Assembly: GCF_011065405.1 (NCBI RefSeq)
Contig: NZ_CP047056.1
Span: forward strand, 1,324,747-1,388,746
From: Succinivibrio dextrinosolvens
Lineage (GTDB): Bacteria; Pseudomonadota; Gammaproteobacteria; Enterobacterales; Succinivibrionaceae
Length of the DNA stretch: 64,000 bases
Direction of reading: 5' to 3'
Positions within the stretch are counted from its first letter, which is position 1, and the number at the start of each line of letters is the position of its first letter. The notes below the pieces were generated by a model, which was given only the letters and a program-made list of their open reading frames with translations, made no database searches and was not told the origin of the DNA. Made by a program: the position numbers and the translations under genes. Below, piece after piece: positions 44,044 through 52,969 of the stretch.

Positions 44044-44808
44044 CTACTGTCCATCCTGACCATCTTCATGAGAATTACTGTCATTAAGTTCCTGATACAG
44101 TCTAGTGTTTTTAATACTGGATTTACTCATGGCCGCAGATGTAGTTCTGTCAACAGCATCTACATATGAGGAGATTGAGGAAGCAAAGCTAATCCAGTTA
44201 ATTACAAATGAAAGAAAGGCTAAGCCACCAAATAGCAGTATCCAAAACTTTGACTGTCTGAACAGATCTTTTTTATCAGGATTAACCGCTTCAAAATCCT
44301 GTTCAACAATTATGTCAGGAGAAATCTTTTCCTTATGAAAGTCAGGTCCAAGATTAACCTGCTCAGCACATTTCTTCATAATATCAAGAACATCAGCTCG
44401 GTTTCTCTTGTAAGAACCGTCAAAACCAAGTCCCATCATAATGTAGAAAAGTTTTGCAACTGCTTCGTCATCACTTCGTCTTAAACAATCAGAAAGCAGA
44501 TCGAAGAATTTTTCATCTCCTGAGAATTCATTGAAAGTTCTGGCTATTTCCTGATAATTATCTGAAAAGCTAAAGCCGCCTTCTTTTATGGAGTAGTCAA
44601 TAAAGAATATTAGAGGCTTCTCAATCTGAGAATACTGCTGCTGAAGAATAGGGTATGAAGCACATTTGTGACTAATGTTAGTCAGTTCATTCTTTAACTC
44701 TGAAAGAATAAATTCCTTAGGAACCTCATATCCGCTTTTTTTAAAAGAATAGTATTCGCAGATTTTTTTAAAAATAGGATTAAGAATATATTCAATTTTC
44801 TGATCCAT
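44044..44808 (-). CDS. tssL: T6SS inner-membrane protein TssL (DotU)
   Basis: DotU-family subunit of 254 residues. The cytoplasmic hook domain (1-185) has the YFIDYSIKE-like FFIDYSIKEGGFSF and IMMGLGFDGSYKRN segments. One membrane helix lies near 200-222 (WILLFGGLAFLSFVINWISF), leaving a short periplasmic tail. There is no OmpA-type peptidoglycan-binding domain, so cell-wall anchoring must come from another protein. It lies between tssK and tssM. Confidence 0.92.
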   Translation of the reverse strand: MDQKIEYILNPIFKKICEYYSFKKSGYEVPKEFILSELKNELTNISHKCASYPILQQQYSQIEKPLIFFIDYSIKEGGFSFSDNYQEIARTFNEFSGDEKFFDLLSDCLRRSDDEAVAKLFYIMMGLGFDGSYKRNRADVLDIMKKCAEQVNLGPDFHKEKISPDIIVEQDFEAVNPDKKDLFRQSKFWILLFGGLAFLSFVINWISFASSISSYVDAVDRTTSAAMSKSSIKNTRLYQELNDSNSHEDGQDGQ

Positions 44809-44846
44809 AATCCTTTATCCTCAATAAAAATAATTACATTAAAACA

Positions 44847-46202
44847 TTAATGTGTATCAACACCCACGTACAGTGTTGCTGTTAAATTAGGGAACAGATC
44901 ACCTGCACAATCTATTGCCATATTCTTCTCTTCTTTAATATATTTCCAAATTCTCTCAGAGCTATCACAGTCAAGCTTAAACCAGAGAGTATGCGCTATA
45001 TTAGGCAGATACTGTGGCGGATTACGAATTTCAAGCAACTTGACTCCACGGATACGATCGGATAACGACTTCTTATCAATTAGACGGAAGTTATCTCCTA
45101 TTTCAATATCATTTACACGATCACGCAGATTGCCGGTAAACTGAACTGCAAGGAAAAGATCCTTAGCCTCAAATATTCTCTCATCCAGATCATCAAGCTG
45201 CAGCACAGAATTCTTTTCAAAGAATTCAAATGCCAAGGCAGAGCTGACACCGCCTCGCAGCAGAATATCTCGGATTCGCTTTAGAAGAGACTCAATAACT
45301 GGTTTTAAATTATCATGATCATAAATAGGAATTGGCTTATACATTGAGCTAGGTGTCAGAGATTCAAGTTCTGAGAGCAGAGACAGCAGCTCTAGATACA
45401 GGGTATAAGTTGATATACGACCAGGAACAAGCTCAGAATCAAAACGGTTTGAATACAGAGTTACTATTCTTAATGTAGCTAACTGCAGAAGCTTTGCACC
45501 TGAAAGATTATTTGGATCAAATATATCTGTATCAAACTGATCAAGAATACTGTTTTTTACCGCCTTGAGCTGGAATATAAGTTCACTTGCTATTTTAAGT
45601 AAAGGGCAGTCCTGACTTAGAGACACAAAAGGAGGCATGTAGTCATTTACAATCTGAAGTGAAGGCTGTCCAGCGTTAATTGATACCCAGCGTAATTTGC
45701 AAAGCTGAATATAAGAGCAGTCTGTTGCATTTTTTACATCAGTAAGCAAAAAGGCGTTGATATTTCTTGAAATTAAAGGAATTTCATTCTCTCCGGTGTT
45801 CTCATCGACAACCAGATTCTCTTTTAAGATATAACGCCCATTGGATTTATTTTCGCTCACCAGATTAGCACCAATGGTAGAGCGAATAGGAACAGTCAGA
45901 TAAACATTAACTTCGGTCTGACCTGAATTTTCCATAGTCAGCTCTAAAGTCTCAACATTACAGTTACCAGGCATACTGATTTCAGTTCCATCCGGCATTA
46001 CAGCTGAAAACCGTTTGATTACAACACGTCTGGTTGTAAGAGCTTCAGGATCTAATTCCAAATCGTAAAAGCCATAATCAAATGGCACGAACAACTTTCT
46101 CTGAACTCTAGCAAGAGAAGTCAAACTTGCCTGCATCTGCTGCAGGTGCTGAGGCTGAATGAATAGCCCCTCACTCCAGTGAACCTGTTCTTCAAATCTC
46201 AT
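44847..46202 (-). CDS. tssK: T6SS baseplate-membrane connector TssK
   Basis: TssK of 451 residues (ImpJ/VasE), which links the baseplate to the TssJLM complex. The start VHWSEGLFIQPQHLQQMQ is the family signature. Further typical segments are VPFDYGFYDLELDPEAL, the FSAVMPDGTEISMPGN shell motif and the C-terminal RNPPQYLPNIAHTLWFKLD. Length is normal. The tssJ stop ends 2 bases before its start. Confidence 0.95.
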   Translation of the reverse strand: MRFEEQVHWSEGLFIQPQHLQQMQASLTSLARVQRKLFVPFDYGFYDLELDPEALTTRRVVIKRFSAVMPDGTEISMPGNCNVETLELTMENSGQTEVNVYLTVPIRSTIGANLVSENKSNGRYILKENLVVDENTGENEIPLISRNINAFLLTDVKNATDCSYIQLCKLRWVSINAGQPSLQIVNDYMPPFVSLSQDCPLLKIASELIFQLKAVKNSILDQFDTDIFDPNNLSGAKLLQLATLRIVTLYSNRFDSELVPGRISTYTLYLELLSLLSELESLTPSSMYKPIPIYDHDNLKPVIESLLKRIRDILLRGGVSSALAFEFFEKNSVLQLDDLDERIFEAKDLFLAVQFTGNLRDRVNDIEIGDNFRLIDKKSLSDRIRGVKLLEIRNPPQYLPNIAHTLWFKLDCDSSERIWKYIKEEKNMAIDCAGDLFPNLTATLYVGVDTH

Positions 46203-46204
46203 AA

Positions 46205-46792
46205 TTACTTATCCGTCTTTTCCTGTTTCTTAGGCTTTTCTACACCGCTAATCTTGACTGTTTTCTGATCCTTCGGTTCATTTCTAACTTCAACAACGCC
46301 GCTGCCTCCAATCACAATGTAATGAGAACCAGGGCTTATGAATTTTTCATTAAGATCAATAATCAACTTTCTTGGATCTGCCTGCGCATCCTTAACAGTA
46401 TTTACCAGCGGAAGATTAGCTATAATGGCAAGATGGGTTACGCCCTTGTCATTCCATTTGTCCCATATATCATCACCGCTAGGTAAAACCTTTCCAACCA
46501 TATCCTTATCAGAAAATTTAACCGTAACCGCGCCGAGGCTCTTACGGAACTGCTCTGGAGGAGAGAAATACTTGTCAACATCATAGCCTGCAAGTCTTTT
46601 CTCTTCTGCCTTTGTCAAACCTGCTATATCAACTTCAAGCGTTGGACAGTAACCATAAAAATCCTGCACATCCTCATTCAGATAAATTCCAATATCACTT
46701 GTAGGCGTACTTGATGAACAGCCTGTAAGATAGAGTCCACAGAACAAAAATACTTCTGACGAGATTATTTTTATATACTTCAATTTTGACAT
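46205..46792 (-). CDS. tssJ: T6SS outer-membrane lipoprotein TssJ
   Basis: Lipoprotein of 195 residues: signal peptide with lipobox LTGC (SSEVFLFCGLYLTGCSS). The mature part has a beta-sandwich transthyretin-like pattern (TLEVDIAGLTKAEE, LGAVTVKFSD, ITHL-type VTHLAIIANLP). It anchors the TssM periplasmic domain to the outer membrane. I chose the ATG at 46792, which has a GGTGGG ribosome site; an upstream ATG at 46822 would add ten residues before the signal peptide. It is the first gene of the tssJKLM block. Confidence 0.9.
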   Translation of the reverse strand: MSKLKYIKIISSEVFLFCGLYLTGCSSSTPTSDIGIYLNEDVQDFYGYCPTLEVDIAGLTKAEEKRLAGYDVDKYFSPPEQFRKSLGAVTVKFSDKDMVGKVLPSGDDIWDKWNDKGVTHLAIIANLPLVNTVKDAQADPRKLIIDLNEKFISPGSHYIVIGGSGVVEVRNEPKDQKTVKISGVEKPKKQEKTDK

Positions 46793-47120
46793 TTTAAATC
46801 CCACCATAAAGCCAAAATGCAAGTGAAGTTATTTGCCTTTGTACGCTTAATAAGCGTTATCAAAAAATACTACTCACCATTTCTAATATAATTTTTAGAT
46901 CAGGACTTTGCATAAATGCAGGGCGATCTTTATCGCAAATCTATTAAATAAACCCTAGATTTTAAAGAAAATGATCAATAAAACATCGAAAAAGGGAGAG
47001 GAAACTGTAAGTTTTATGAATACTTTTGACAGGGAACTCAAATTTAAAGAAAGAATCTCCTGTCTCAAAGGTCAGATTTTTGCTCAGGAGATTAAGATTT
47101 GCAAAGACAGATAGATGGAA
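46793..47120. other. Upstream region of tssJ
   Basis: About 330 bases without a clear gene. The perfect palindrome ACGCTTA-A-TAAGCGT (46843-46857) lies 50 bases before the tssJ start. An inverted repeat with arms AATCTCCTG/CAGGAGATT (47054-47093) lies behind the PHP phosphatase gene, and a short stem ACAGATAG/CTATCTGT overlaps the end of that gene. A 32-codon open frame at 47016-47114 (plus) has no well-placed ribosome site. Confidence 0.45.
46843..46857. promoter_or_regulatory. 15-base palindrome upstream of tssJ
   Basis: Arms ACGCTTA and TAAGCGT are perfect around a central A. The site lies about 50 bases upstream of the tssJ start, the place of a promoter-overlapping operator for the tssJ-K-L-M-lipoprotein block. 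No such palindrome appears before the other T6SS blocks. The regulator is unknown. Confidence 0.45.
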
Positions 47121-47870
47121 CTATCTGTTTTTGAAGAATTCTCTCATCTGAGGAATTGGTTTGTGACCTCTTGATTCCAGGAAGTCCAGAACCTTATTTG
47201 GAGAGGTATTGATAATCTGCTCTTCAGTAATACCTGCATTTTTGATAATTTCAATTGAAGGCTCAAAATTACACATGTAATAGCATATATGCGCATCAGA
47301 ACCAATGGCGATAGTATTACCGATTTTCTTTGCCAGTCTTGCAATCTCAACGCAGTTGTCATGGGAGCCAAAACGAGTATTAACATCTGAGGATGAGTTG
47401 ATTTCAATTGCAACATTATGCTCTTTGGCAGCCAGAAGAACCTGTTCATAATCACAAGGATAGGCTGCACAGCCAGGATGAGAGATAACATCAACGTTCC
47501 CAGACTCAATTACCTTAAGGTACATTCTGGTATGTGCGGCTGCATCTGACGGAGGATTTGAAGGATGAAAACCTGCAAGAACAATATCCAGAACCTTATC
47601 CAGCTGCCCCTGAGTTACATCAATATCGCCATTGCGGTCAATGTTAGCTTCAATACCGCGCAACACTGCAACTCCATCGCAAATCCTAGGAACCACCTTA
47701 AGATTGTTAAAATGCCATGGATGGGGGCCATCCTCAAGCGCAGGACCATGATCGGTTGTGGCAAACATTACAATACCATTGTTCTTAGCATAGTTAACAC
47801 ATTCCACAATGGTTGAATAGGCATGATCACTTGCAATGGTATGCGTATGAAGATCAATAAAAAACTGCAT
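47121..47870 (-). CDS. YcdX-type PHP-domain phosphatase
   Basis: PHP-domain metallophosphatase of 249 residues, similar in length to E. coli YcdX (245). Metal-binding motifs are in order: DLHTHTIASDHAYST at the N-terminus, ATTDHGPAL, LRGIEANI, VLAGFHPS, ISHPG, EINSSS and IGSDAHICY. This set is that of the trinuclear zinc PHP phosphatases. The physiological substrate of YcdX is not firmly known. It lies 19 bases behind the HAD-Nudix gene and may be co-transcribed. Confidence 0.88.
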   Translation of the reverse strand: MQFFIDLHTHTIASDHAYSTIVECVNYAKNNGIVMFATTDHGPALEDGPHPWHFNNLKVVPRICDGVAVLRGIEANIDRNGDIDVTQGQLDKVLDIVLAGFHPSNPPSDAAAHTRMYLKVIESGNVDVISHPGCAAYPCDYEQVLLAAKEHNVAIEINSSSDVNTRFGSHDNCVEIARLAKKIGNTIAIGSDAHICYYMCNFEPSIEIIKNAGITEEQIINTSPNKVLDFLESRGHKPIPQMREFFKNR

Positions 47871-47889
47871 AATTCTATCCTTTTATATC

Positions 47890-49179
47890 CTAATCTATTA
47901 TCGGAACCCAGTTTTTAGAATTAAAGGCTTCGGAACACATTCTTATCTGTTCTGTGGTGGTTGTTCCAAGTCTAAGCATTTCATCAGAAACCTCTTCTAC
48001 AGAGAAGAACCTTCTCTCAAGAGTTTCTGAATTTGGAGTAAATTCCCCTTCCCCTTCAAGGCAGACAGTAAAAGAGGCAAGTATATGAAATGGCTGTGAT
48101 GACTTGTTCCATTTACTCTTATCAATCATTCCCACAAATTTTACCGGTTTGACCAGCATTCCTGCCTCTTCACGCACTTCCTTCAAGGTATTGGAAATAA
48201 TTGATTCTGCTTCATCACACCAGCCACCAGGAAGAGACCATAAACCGTTTTTTGATTCCTTAACCAGAAGGATCTGACCTTTCTCATTGAAAACTGCTGC
48301 TCTGGTGTCGATTTTAGGAGTAATATAGCCTTTATCCATACAGATTACATCTTTGACCTTTTCAAAAGGAGTCTCGGTCATGGTTGAGATTATTTCACAG
48401 GAAATCTCACGTAGTCTTTCAAAGCGTTCAATATCAAAAACATTAGTACAGTAGGTCAGACCAATCTGGCCTATAGCCTGAATTTCCTTAGCCCATCTGT
48501 ACCACTGATAGTTCATATCATCATGTGTAAAGATAACCTTGATAATATCCCATGGGTTCATAAAATAATGGGCACACATGATTGAGCGTTTTATTCTTGA
48601 GCCCCAGACTGCAAGGCCAAAATCAACTCCGGCAGAATGAGCACACTCAATGTCAGAAAGCGTATCTCCAATAAAAAGGATTTCCTCTCTTTTTGCTCCG
48701 GTTATCTCCATATATTTTAAGATTGAATCAGGAGCTGGCTTAGGATTATCAACATCAGAGGCACTGATTGAATAAGTAAAGTATGGTTTAAGCACTGATG
48801 GCAGAGGTGAAGCTATCTCGCCGAGGACATTCTCATACGTTTTAGCTCTGGAAGTAACAATACCAAGCTTTATTCCATGCTCATGCAGATACCTGATTAC
48901 AGCCATAATTCCATCAAAAGGCTTGATTGAATCCTCATAAAGTTTTACGCGCTCAATCCAGGCATCAGATAAACGTTTGGTATCCTCAAATGGCAGATTC
49001 AGTTCAATACGGGTATCCTCTGCGGTTGAGCCCATAAATCTGGTTAAGGATTCATAGGTTTCCTCTGTATCAGGACGTTCTGCCTTAAGTACGTCATAAA
49101 GTGCACTGGTGTAAGCATATTCGGTATTGAAAATAGTACCGTCTAAATCAAACAGTACATGAGAGTATCTTCCTAGCAT
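47890..49179 (-). CDS. HAD phosphatase-Nudix hydrolase fusion
   Basis: A two-enzyme fusion of 429 residues. Residues 1-210 are a HAD hydrolase: FDLDGTIFNTEY (motif I), IVTSRAKT (II), Lys in NPKPAPDSI (III) and IGDTLSDIECAHSAG (IV), resembling phosphoglycolate-phosphatase-type enzymes. Residues about 225-285 resemble the small helical Nudix_N domain (YQWYRWAKEIQAIGQIGLTY). Residues about 290-420 are a Nudix domain with box GGWCDEAESIISNTLKEVRE followed by EAG. The two activities could act in sequence on a nucleotide-type metabolite: Nudix cleavage, then dephosphorylation. That is inference. It overlaps the trmO stop by 7 bases. Confidence 0.87.
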   Translation of the reverse strand: MLGRYSHVLFDLDGTIFNTEYAYTSALYDVLKAERPDTEETYESLTRFMGSTAEDTRIELNLPFEDTKRLSDAWIERVKLYEDSIKPFDGIMAVIRYLHEHGIKLGIVTSRAKTYENVLGEIASPLPSVLKPYFTYSISASDVDNPKPAPDSILKYMEITGAKREEILFIGDTLSDIECAHSAGVDFGLAVWGSRIKRSIMCAHYFMNPWDIIKVIFTHDDMNYQWYRWAKEIQAIGQIGLTYCTNVFDIERFERLREISCEIISTMTETPFEKVKDVICMDKGYITPKIDTRAAVFNEKGQILLVKESKNGLWSLPGGWCDEAESIISNTLKEVREEAGMLVKPVKFVGMIDKSKWNKSSQPFHILASFTVCLEGEGEFTPNSETLERRFFSVEEVSDEMLRLGTTTTEQIRMCSEAFNSKNWVPIID

Positions 49180-49889
49180 GAAGTTTCTCCATTGGCATTC
49201 ACACTGAAAACGTGGATTCTGCTGTCTTTAACAATGAAACTTATTGAAAAGCTGTAGATTTTTACGACATAAACCTTACCATCCGTTGCATCCTTGTATG
49301 CGGGACGAGGATCCTGGGATAACGTCTGACAGATTGCTCTGAATTTCTGTTCTCCAAGTTTTTTTAATACAGATTCAGTATCATTCTCAAATATGACCTC
49401 AAACATAGGAGGAGGTGCGCTGGCAAATCCGCCTACAGCTTCAGGCACACTGTCTACAAATGGAATATAAGGTTTTATATCAATTATTGGAGTATTATCA
49501 ACTAGATCTGCACCTAAGACCTCAAGACTAACCTTGCCCTTTTCCCTTATGACTCTACGAATTTTTAAAACAGAGAGTCCTAAGCGGTTTGGACGAAATG
49601 GAGATCTTGTGGAGAAAACTCCAACTGAGACATTTCCTCCAAGTCGAGGTGGACGAACTTTTGGTTTGAATTTCTTATAGTCGATCTTGTCAAAAAGAAA
49701 GATCACGTGAATATGAGAAAACCCATCTATACCCTCAAAAGCCAGTTCATCATTGTATGGAGGGTAAAACTCAATCACAGAGACAGCATCAGGCGCTAGG
49801 CCAGGCTGCCTTGGAACAGCAAATTTCTCCTTATAGGGACTTCTTATGAAGCCTATTGGTGAAAAGGATAATTCATTATTTTCTGTCAT
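49173..49889 (-). CDS. trmO: tRNA (adenine(37)-N6)-methyltransferase TrmO
   Basis: TrmO (TsaA/YaeB) of 238 residues, which methylates N6 of t6A37 in tRNA-Thr using S-adenosylmethionine. Family motifs are FSPIGFIRSPYKEKF, VPRQPGLAPDAV, GFSHIHVIFLFD, VRPPRLGGN, GVFSTRSPFRPNRLGLS and DLVDNTPIIDIKPYIPFVD. I chose the ATG at 49889, inside the 3' end of rcsF (14-base overlap), because it gives the family N-terminus. In E. coli trmO and rcsF are also adjacent. Confidence 0.93.
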   Translation of the reverse strand: MTENNELSFSPIGFIRSPYKEKFAVPRQPGLAPDAVSVIEFYPPYNDELAFEGIDGFSHIHVIFLFDKIDYKKFKPKVRPPRLGGNVSVGVFSTRSPFRPNRLGLSVLKIRRVIREKGKVSLEVLGADLVDNTPIIDIKPYIPFVDSVPEAVGGFASAPPPMFEVIFENDTESVLKKLGEQKFRAICQTLSQDPRPAYKDATDGKVYVVKIYSFSISFIVKDSRIHVFSVNANGETSC

Positions 49890-50247
49890 TAACAACCAGA
49901 GCATCAGCATAGCAGGTTACTGAAACCTTGCATGCAGGAGTGTTTGTTAATGTTACACACTTGCCAAACTTGATAGCATTAGCACCAAGGTCAACAGCTT
50001 TCAGACGAGCATCGGTTCTAGCCTTAACCTCTGTAGCAACATCATCGCTATCCTTGATCTGACAGGATAGACCACTGACTACACCAAGGCTGCGGTTAGG
50101 AACACCGGCCAGCTCCTCTTCAGAGTATTCAGTAACGCCTGATGGCTTGAAATACTCCTTGAAGTTGGATGGATTTAAATTACTCTTAAACTCGTAATTA
50201 GAGCAGGCAGACAGAAATAAAGCTGCCAGTACAAACATGTATTTCAT
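49876..50247 (-). CDS. rcsF: RcsF-like outer-membrane stress-sensor lipoprotein
   Basis: Lipoprotein of 123 residues with signal peptide and lipobox LSAC (FVLAALFLSACSN). The mature part has the RcsF pattern: YSEEELAGVPNRSLGVVSGLSCQ, an Ala/Lys-rich helix (ARTDARLKAVDLGANAIK), then CVTLTNTPACKVSVTCYADAL. Four Cys are available for the two non-consecutive disulfides known in RcsF. RcsF senses envelope damage and signals to the Rcs phosphorelay. Neighbourhood with trmO supports the call. Whether this organism has the rest of the Rcs system cannot be seen here. Confidence 0.85.
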   Translation of the reverse strand: MKYMFVLAALFLSACSNYEFKSNLNPSNFKEYFKPSGVTEYSEEELAGVPNRSLGVVSGLSCQIKDSDDVATEVKARTDARLKAVDLGANAIKFGKCVTLTNTPACKVSVTCYADALVVNDRK

Positions 50248-50293
50248 AAGTTATCCGGATTAAAAAGGCAGGTTAGACCTGCCTTGATCAGAA

Positions 50294-51697
50294 TTAAGCT
50301 CCAAAGTGCTCGATAGCTTTTTGAATTCTAGATAAAGTACGATCTCTACCTACCAGCATCATTGTATCGCCAATGCTAGGAGACATTGCAGAGCCGGTTA
50401 CAGCAATACGCAGAGGCTGTCCAACCTTACCCATGCCGATTTCACGCTTAGCAGCGACTTCCTCTAAAACCTTGTCAATGGATTGAGCATTCCAGTCTGA
50501 CAGTGACTTAAGAGCCTCAAGAGAATCCTTAAGCACATCAACAGAACCTTCCTTAATCCATTTCTTAACACCTGCAGGATCATACTCGGTAATATCCTGA
50601 TAATAGCATGCTGCTTTCTGAGCCATTTCCTTCAGAGTATGAGTTCTCTCGCAGTAATTGCGGACAACGTCCTCTGGCTTAGGACCGCATGAAAGATCGG
50701 TAATGCCGATTCGGTTCAGATGCCATACAAGTTCCTTTGCAACCTGCTCTGCAGGAAGAGTCTTCATGTAATGAGCATTCAGCCACTCAAGTTTCTTGGT
50801 GTTAAAGCCTGATGCTGACTTGGTAATAGCATCAAGAGTAAACAGATCAATCATTTCCTGACGTGTAAAGATTTCCTGATCACCGTGAGACCAGCCAAGA
50901 CGGACAAGGTAATTTACCAGAGCCTCTGGCAGATAACCGTCCTCACGATACTGCATTACAGAAACCGCACCGTGACGCTTAGACAGCTTAGCACCGTCAT
51001 CACCAAGAATCATTGCAAGGTGGCAGAATACAGGTACGGGAGCACCTAATGCCTTGTACAGATTAATCTGACGAGGAGTGTTGTTAACATGATCATCACC
51101 GCGGATTACATGGGTAATTCCCATATCCCAGTCATCAACAACAACGCAGAAATTGTAGGTAGGAGTACCATCTGAACGCTGAATGATCAGATCATCAAGC
51201 TCACTGTTCTTAACCTCGATGTGGCCTTTAACCATATCGTCAAAAGCAACAATACCGTCATCAGGGTTACGGAAACGAATTACATATGGCTCGTCAGGAG
51301 CATGCTCTGAGTGGTCATTTCTGCAGTGACCGTCATAACGAGGTTTCTGACCATTCTTCATCTGCTCTTCACGCATCTTCTCGAGGCGTTCCTTTGAGCA
51401 GTAGCACTTATATGCCTTGCCTTCCTTTAAGAGCTGATCAATAACTTCGCGATATCTGTCGAAACGCTTGGTCTGATAGTAAGGACCTTCATCCCACTTC
51501 AAACCGATCCATTTCATGGACTCGATAATCGCATCGATTGCTTCCTGAGTAGAGCGTTCTCTATCGGTATCCTCAATACGTAAAACAAACTCACCCTTAC
51601 AGTGTTGAGCATATAGCCAAGAGAATAATGCAGTTCTAGCGCCACCTACATGCAGAAAGCCGGTTGGAGATGGTGCAAATCTGGTTTTAACAGTCAT
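50294..51697 (-). CDS. gltX: Glutamyl-tRNA synthetase
   Basis: Class Ib synthetase of 467 residues that charges tRNA-Glu. [20 protein letters not shown] holds the HIGH-type signature (LHVGG), [14 protein letters not shown] lies in the Rossmann core, and [11 protein letters not shown] is the KMSKS loop. The zinc-type Cys cluster [15 protein letters not shown] is present with a later Cys (DGHCRND). I chose the ATG at 51697; an upstream ATG would add 13 unrelated residues. Length agrees with E. coli GltX (471). Confidence 0.96.
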   Translation of the reverse strand: MTVKTRFAPSPTGFLHVGGARTALFSWLYAQHCKGEFVLRIEDTDRERSTQEAIDAIIESMKWIGLKWDEGPYYQTKRFDRYREVIDQLLKEGKAYKCYCSKERLEKMREEQMKNGQKPRYDGHCRNDHSEHAPDEPYVIRFRNPDDGIVAFDDMVKGHIEVKNSELDDLIIQRSDGTPTYNFCVVVDDWDMGITHVIRGDDHVNNTPRQINLYKALGAPVPVFCHLAMILGDDGAKLSKRHGAVSVMQYREDGYLPEALVNYLVRLGWSHGDQEIFTRQEMIDLFTLDAITKSASGFNTKKLEWLNAHYMKTLPAEQVAKELVWHLNRIGITDLSCGPKPEDVVRNYCERTHTLKEMAQKAACYYQDITEYDPAGVKKWIKEGSVDVLKDSLEALKSLSDWNAQSIDKVLEEVAAKREIGMGKVGQPLRIAVTGSAMSPSIGDTMMLVGRDRTLSRIQKAIEHFGA

Positions 51698-51767
51698 GAT
51701 TAATTCCCATATAAAAAATTTGCACCATTCTATCACAAATAGGTATATATGGGCTCAAAATCACAAT

Positions 51768-52646
51768 TTAAAAATCACCAACCTTTGCTTTTGGAATAGA
51801 CAGATCCGGATGCTGTCCGGACCAGCCGGTCTTTTCAGCAATACCGCGCAGAACATATAAATCATCCTCTGAAAGCTTGAAATCAAACAGAGACAGATTG
51901 TCCTTAAGTCTCTCCTTTGAAGAGGATTTAACCAGAGGAAGTACATTGTGAGCAAGACAGAACCTCAAGAGAACCTTCGCAGTGCTTACTTTATGCTTTT
52001 TAGCTATCTCCTCAACTACAGGATGATTTAAAAGAGCGCCACGTCCCAAAGGAGACCAGGCCTCAACAACTATTGAATGACGCTGACAGTAATCAACAGT
52101 TCCAGTCTGCATATATCCAGGGTGGAACTCTATCTGGTTAACTACAGGTTTTTCTGAACAGGAATGAATAACATCAAAGTGCTGAGGAAGGAAATTTGAT
52201 ACACCAATGGACTTTACCTTACCTTCCTGCTTTAAGAAAATAAAGGTATTCCATGCCATTAATAGATGCTCCTCCCAGTCCTCATCATTTTCATTGGCTC
52301 TTGGCCAATGAATCAAAAGCAGATCAAGATAGTCGGTGCCAAGTGCATGAAGACTTCTGTCAAATGATTTTCTGATAGCTCCAGGAGCCATATCATCTTT
52401 CCATACCTTGCTGGTCAGAAAAAGCTCATCTCTGGAAACGCCTGAAGCCTTAATTGCCTTTCCCAGAATTTCTTCCGAGCCGTAAAGGGATGCCGTATCA
52501 AAATGCCTGTACCCGAGACTTATGGCAGTCTTAATAATATCCTGGCCTTTTTTATTGTTATCAAGACCAAAGGTTCCAAAGCCGATACATGGGATTTTAT
52601 TTCCGTCAGAAAGCAGAAAAGAATCTTCAGAACTAGAGATTTTCAT
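51768..52646 (-). CDS. Aldo/keto reductase
   Basis: NADPH-dependent oxidoreductase of 292 residues with a TIM-barrel. The AKR tetrad is visible: Asp and Tyr in FDTASLYGSEEILGKAI, Lys in LTSKVW and His in LLLIHWPRA. Further signatures are IGVSNFLPQHF, VVNQIEFHPGY and PLVKSSSKERLKDNL. It resembles the DkgA/DkgB and YtbE-type group that reduce keto sugars, methylglyoxal and aldehydes. The substrate is not set by sequence. It is a single gene, divergent from ptsI across 323 bases. Confidence 0.9.
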   Translation of the reverse strand: MKISSSEDSFLLSDGNKIPCIGFGTFGLDNNKKGQDIIKTAISLGYRHFDTASLYGSEEILGKAIKASGVSRDELFLTSKVWKDDMAPGAIRKSFDRSLHALGTDYLDLLLIHWPRANENDEDWEEHLLMAWNTFIFLKQEGKVKSIGVSNFLPQHFDVIHSCSEKPVVNQIEFHPGYMQTGTVDYCQRHSIVVEAWSPLGRGALLNHPVVEEIAKKHKVSTAKVLLRFCLAHNVLPLVKSSSKERLKDNLSLFDFKLSEDDLYVLRGIAEKTGWSGQHPDLSIPKAKVGDF

Positions 52647-52969
52647 AAAGCACCTTAATGTAATAAATTCGTTAAAGTTTTTGTTTTATTATTAACATTA
52701 CAGAAAAAACGTAAACCGCTTTTCTGACTAATTAAAAAAAAGGTCACAGACTTTATTTGTATTTTTTGACAAAGATACTGATTTTAATTTGCAGAATATA
52801 TTAAACAATACTCATATTATTTTTTTCCCCAAAAATACGCAATCGATATATCCACTTTGTTTTGTATACATTTTTTCCTATTTATAGTGCTGTATCTGAT
52901 TGTAAAACTGCAATCCAATGTATAATTTAAGAATATACATATAACTGTCAGCAGGAAAATGGTGATATT
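52647..52969. other. Divergent spacer between aldo/keto reductase and ptsI genes
   Basis: 323 bases, very AT-rich. TATAAT at 52921-52926 is a consensus -10 box with a fair -35 TTGTAA (52900-52905, spacer 15), placed to transcribe ptsI with a leader of about 38 bases. I see no other structure. Confidence 0.4.
52900..52926 (+). promoter_or_regulatory. ptsI: Candidate ptsI promoter
   Basis: TTGTAA-N15-TATAAT. The -10 is consensus, but the spacer is two bases short of optimal. The next gene (ptsI) starts 44 bases downstream with TTG. Confidence 0.4.

Noticed and set aside
47016-47114. 32-codon open frame on the plus strand upstream of tssJ
   Set aside because: The purine-rich stretch upstream lies too far from the ATG, and the frame overlaps inverted repeats that better explain the sequence.
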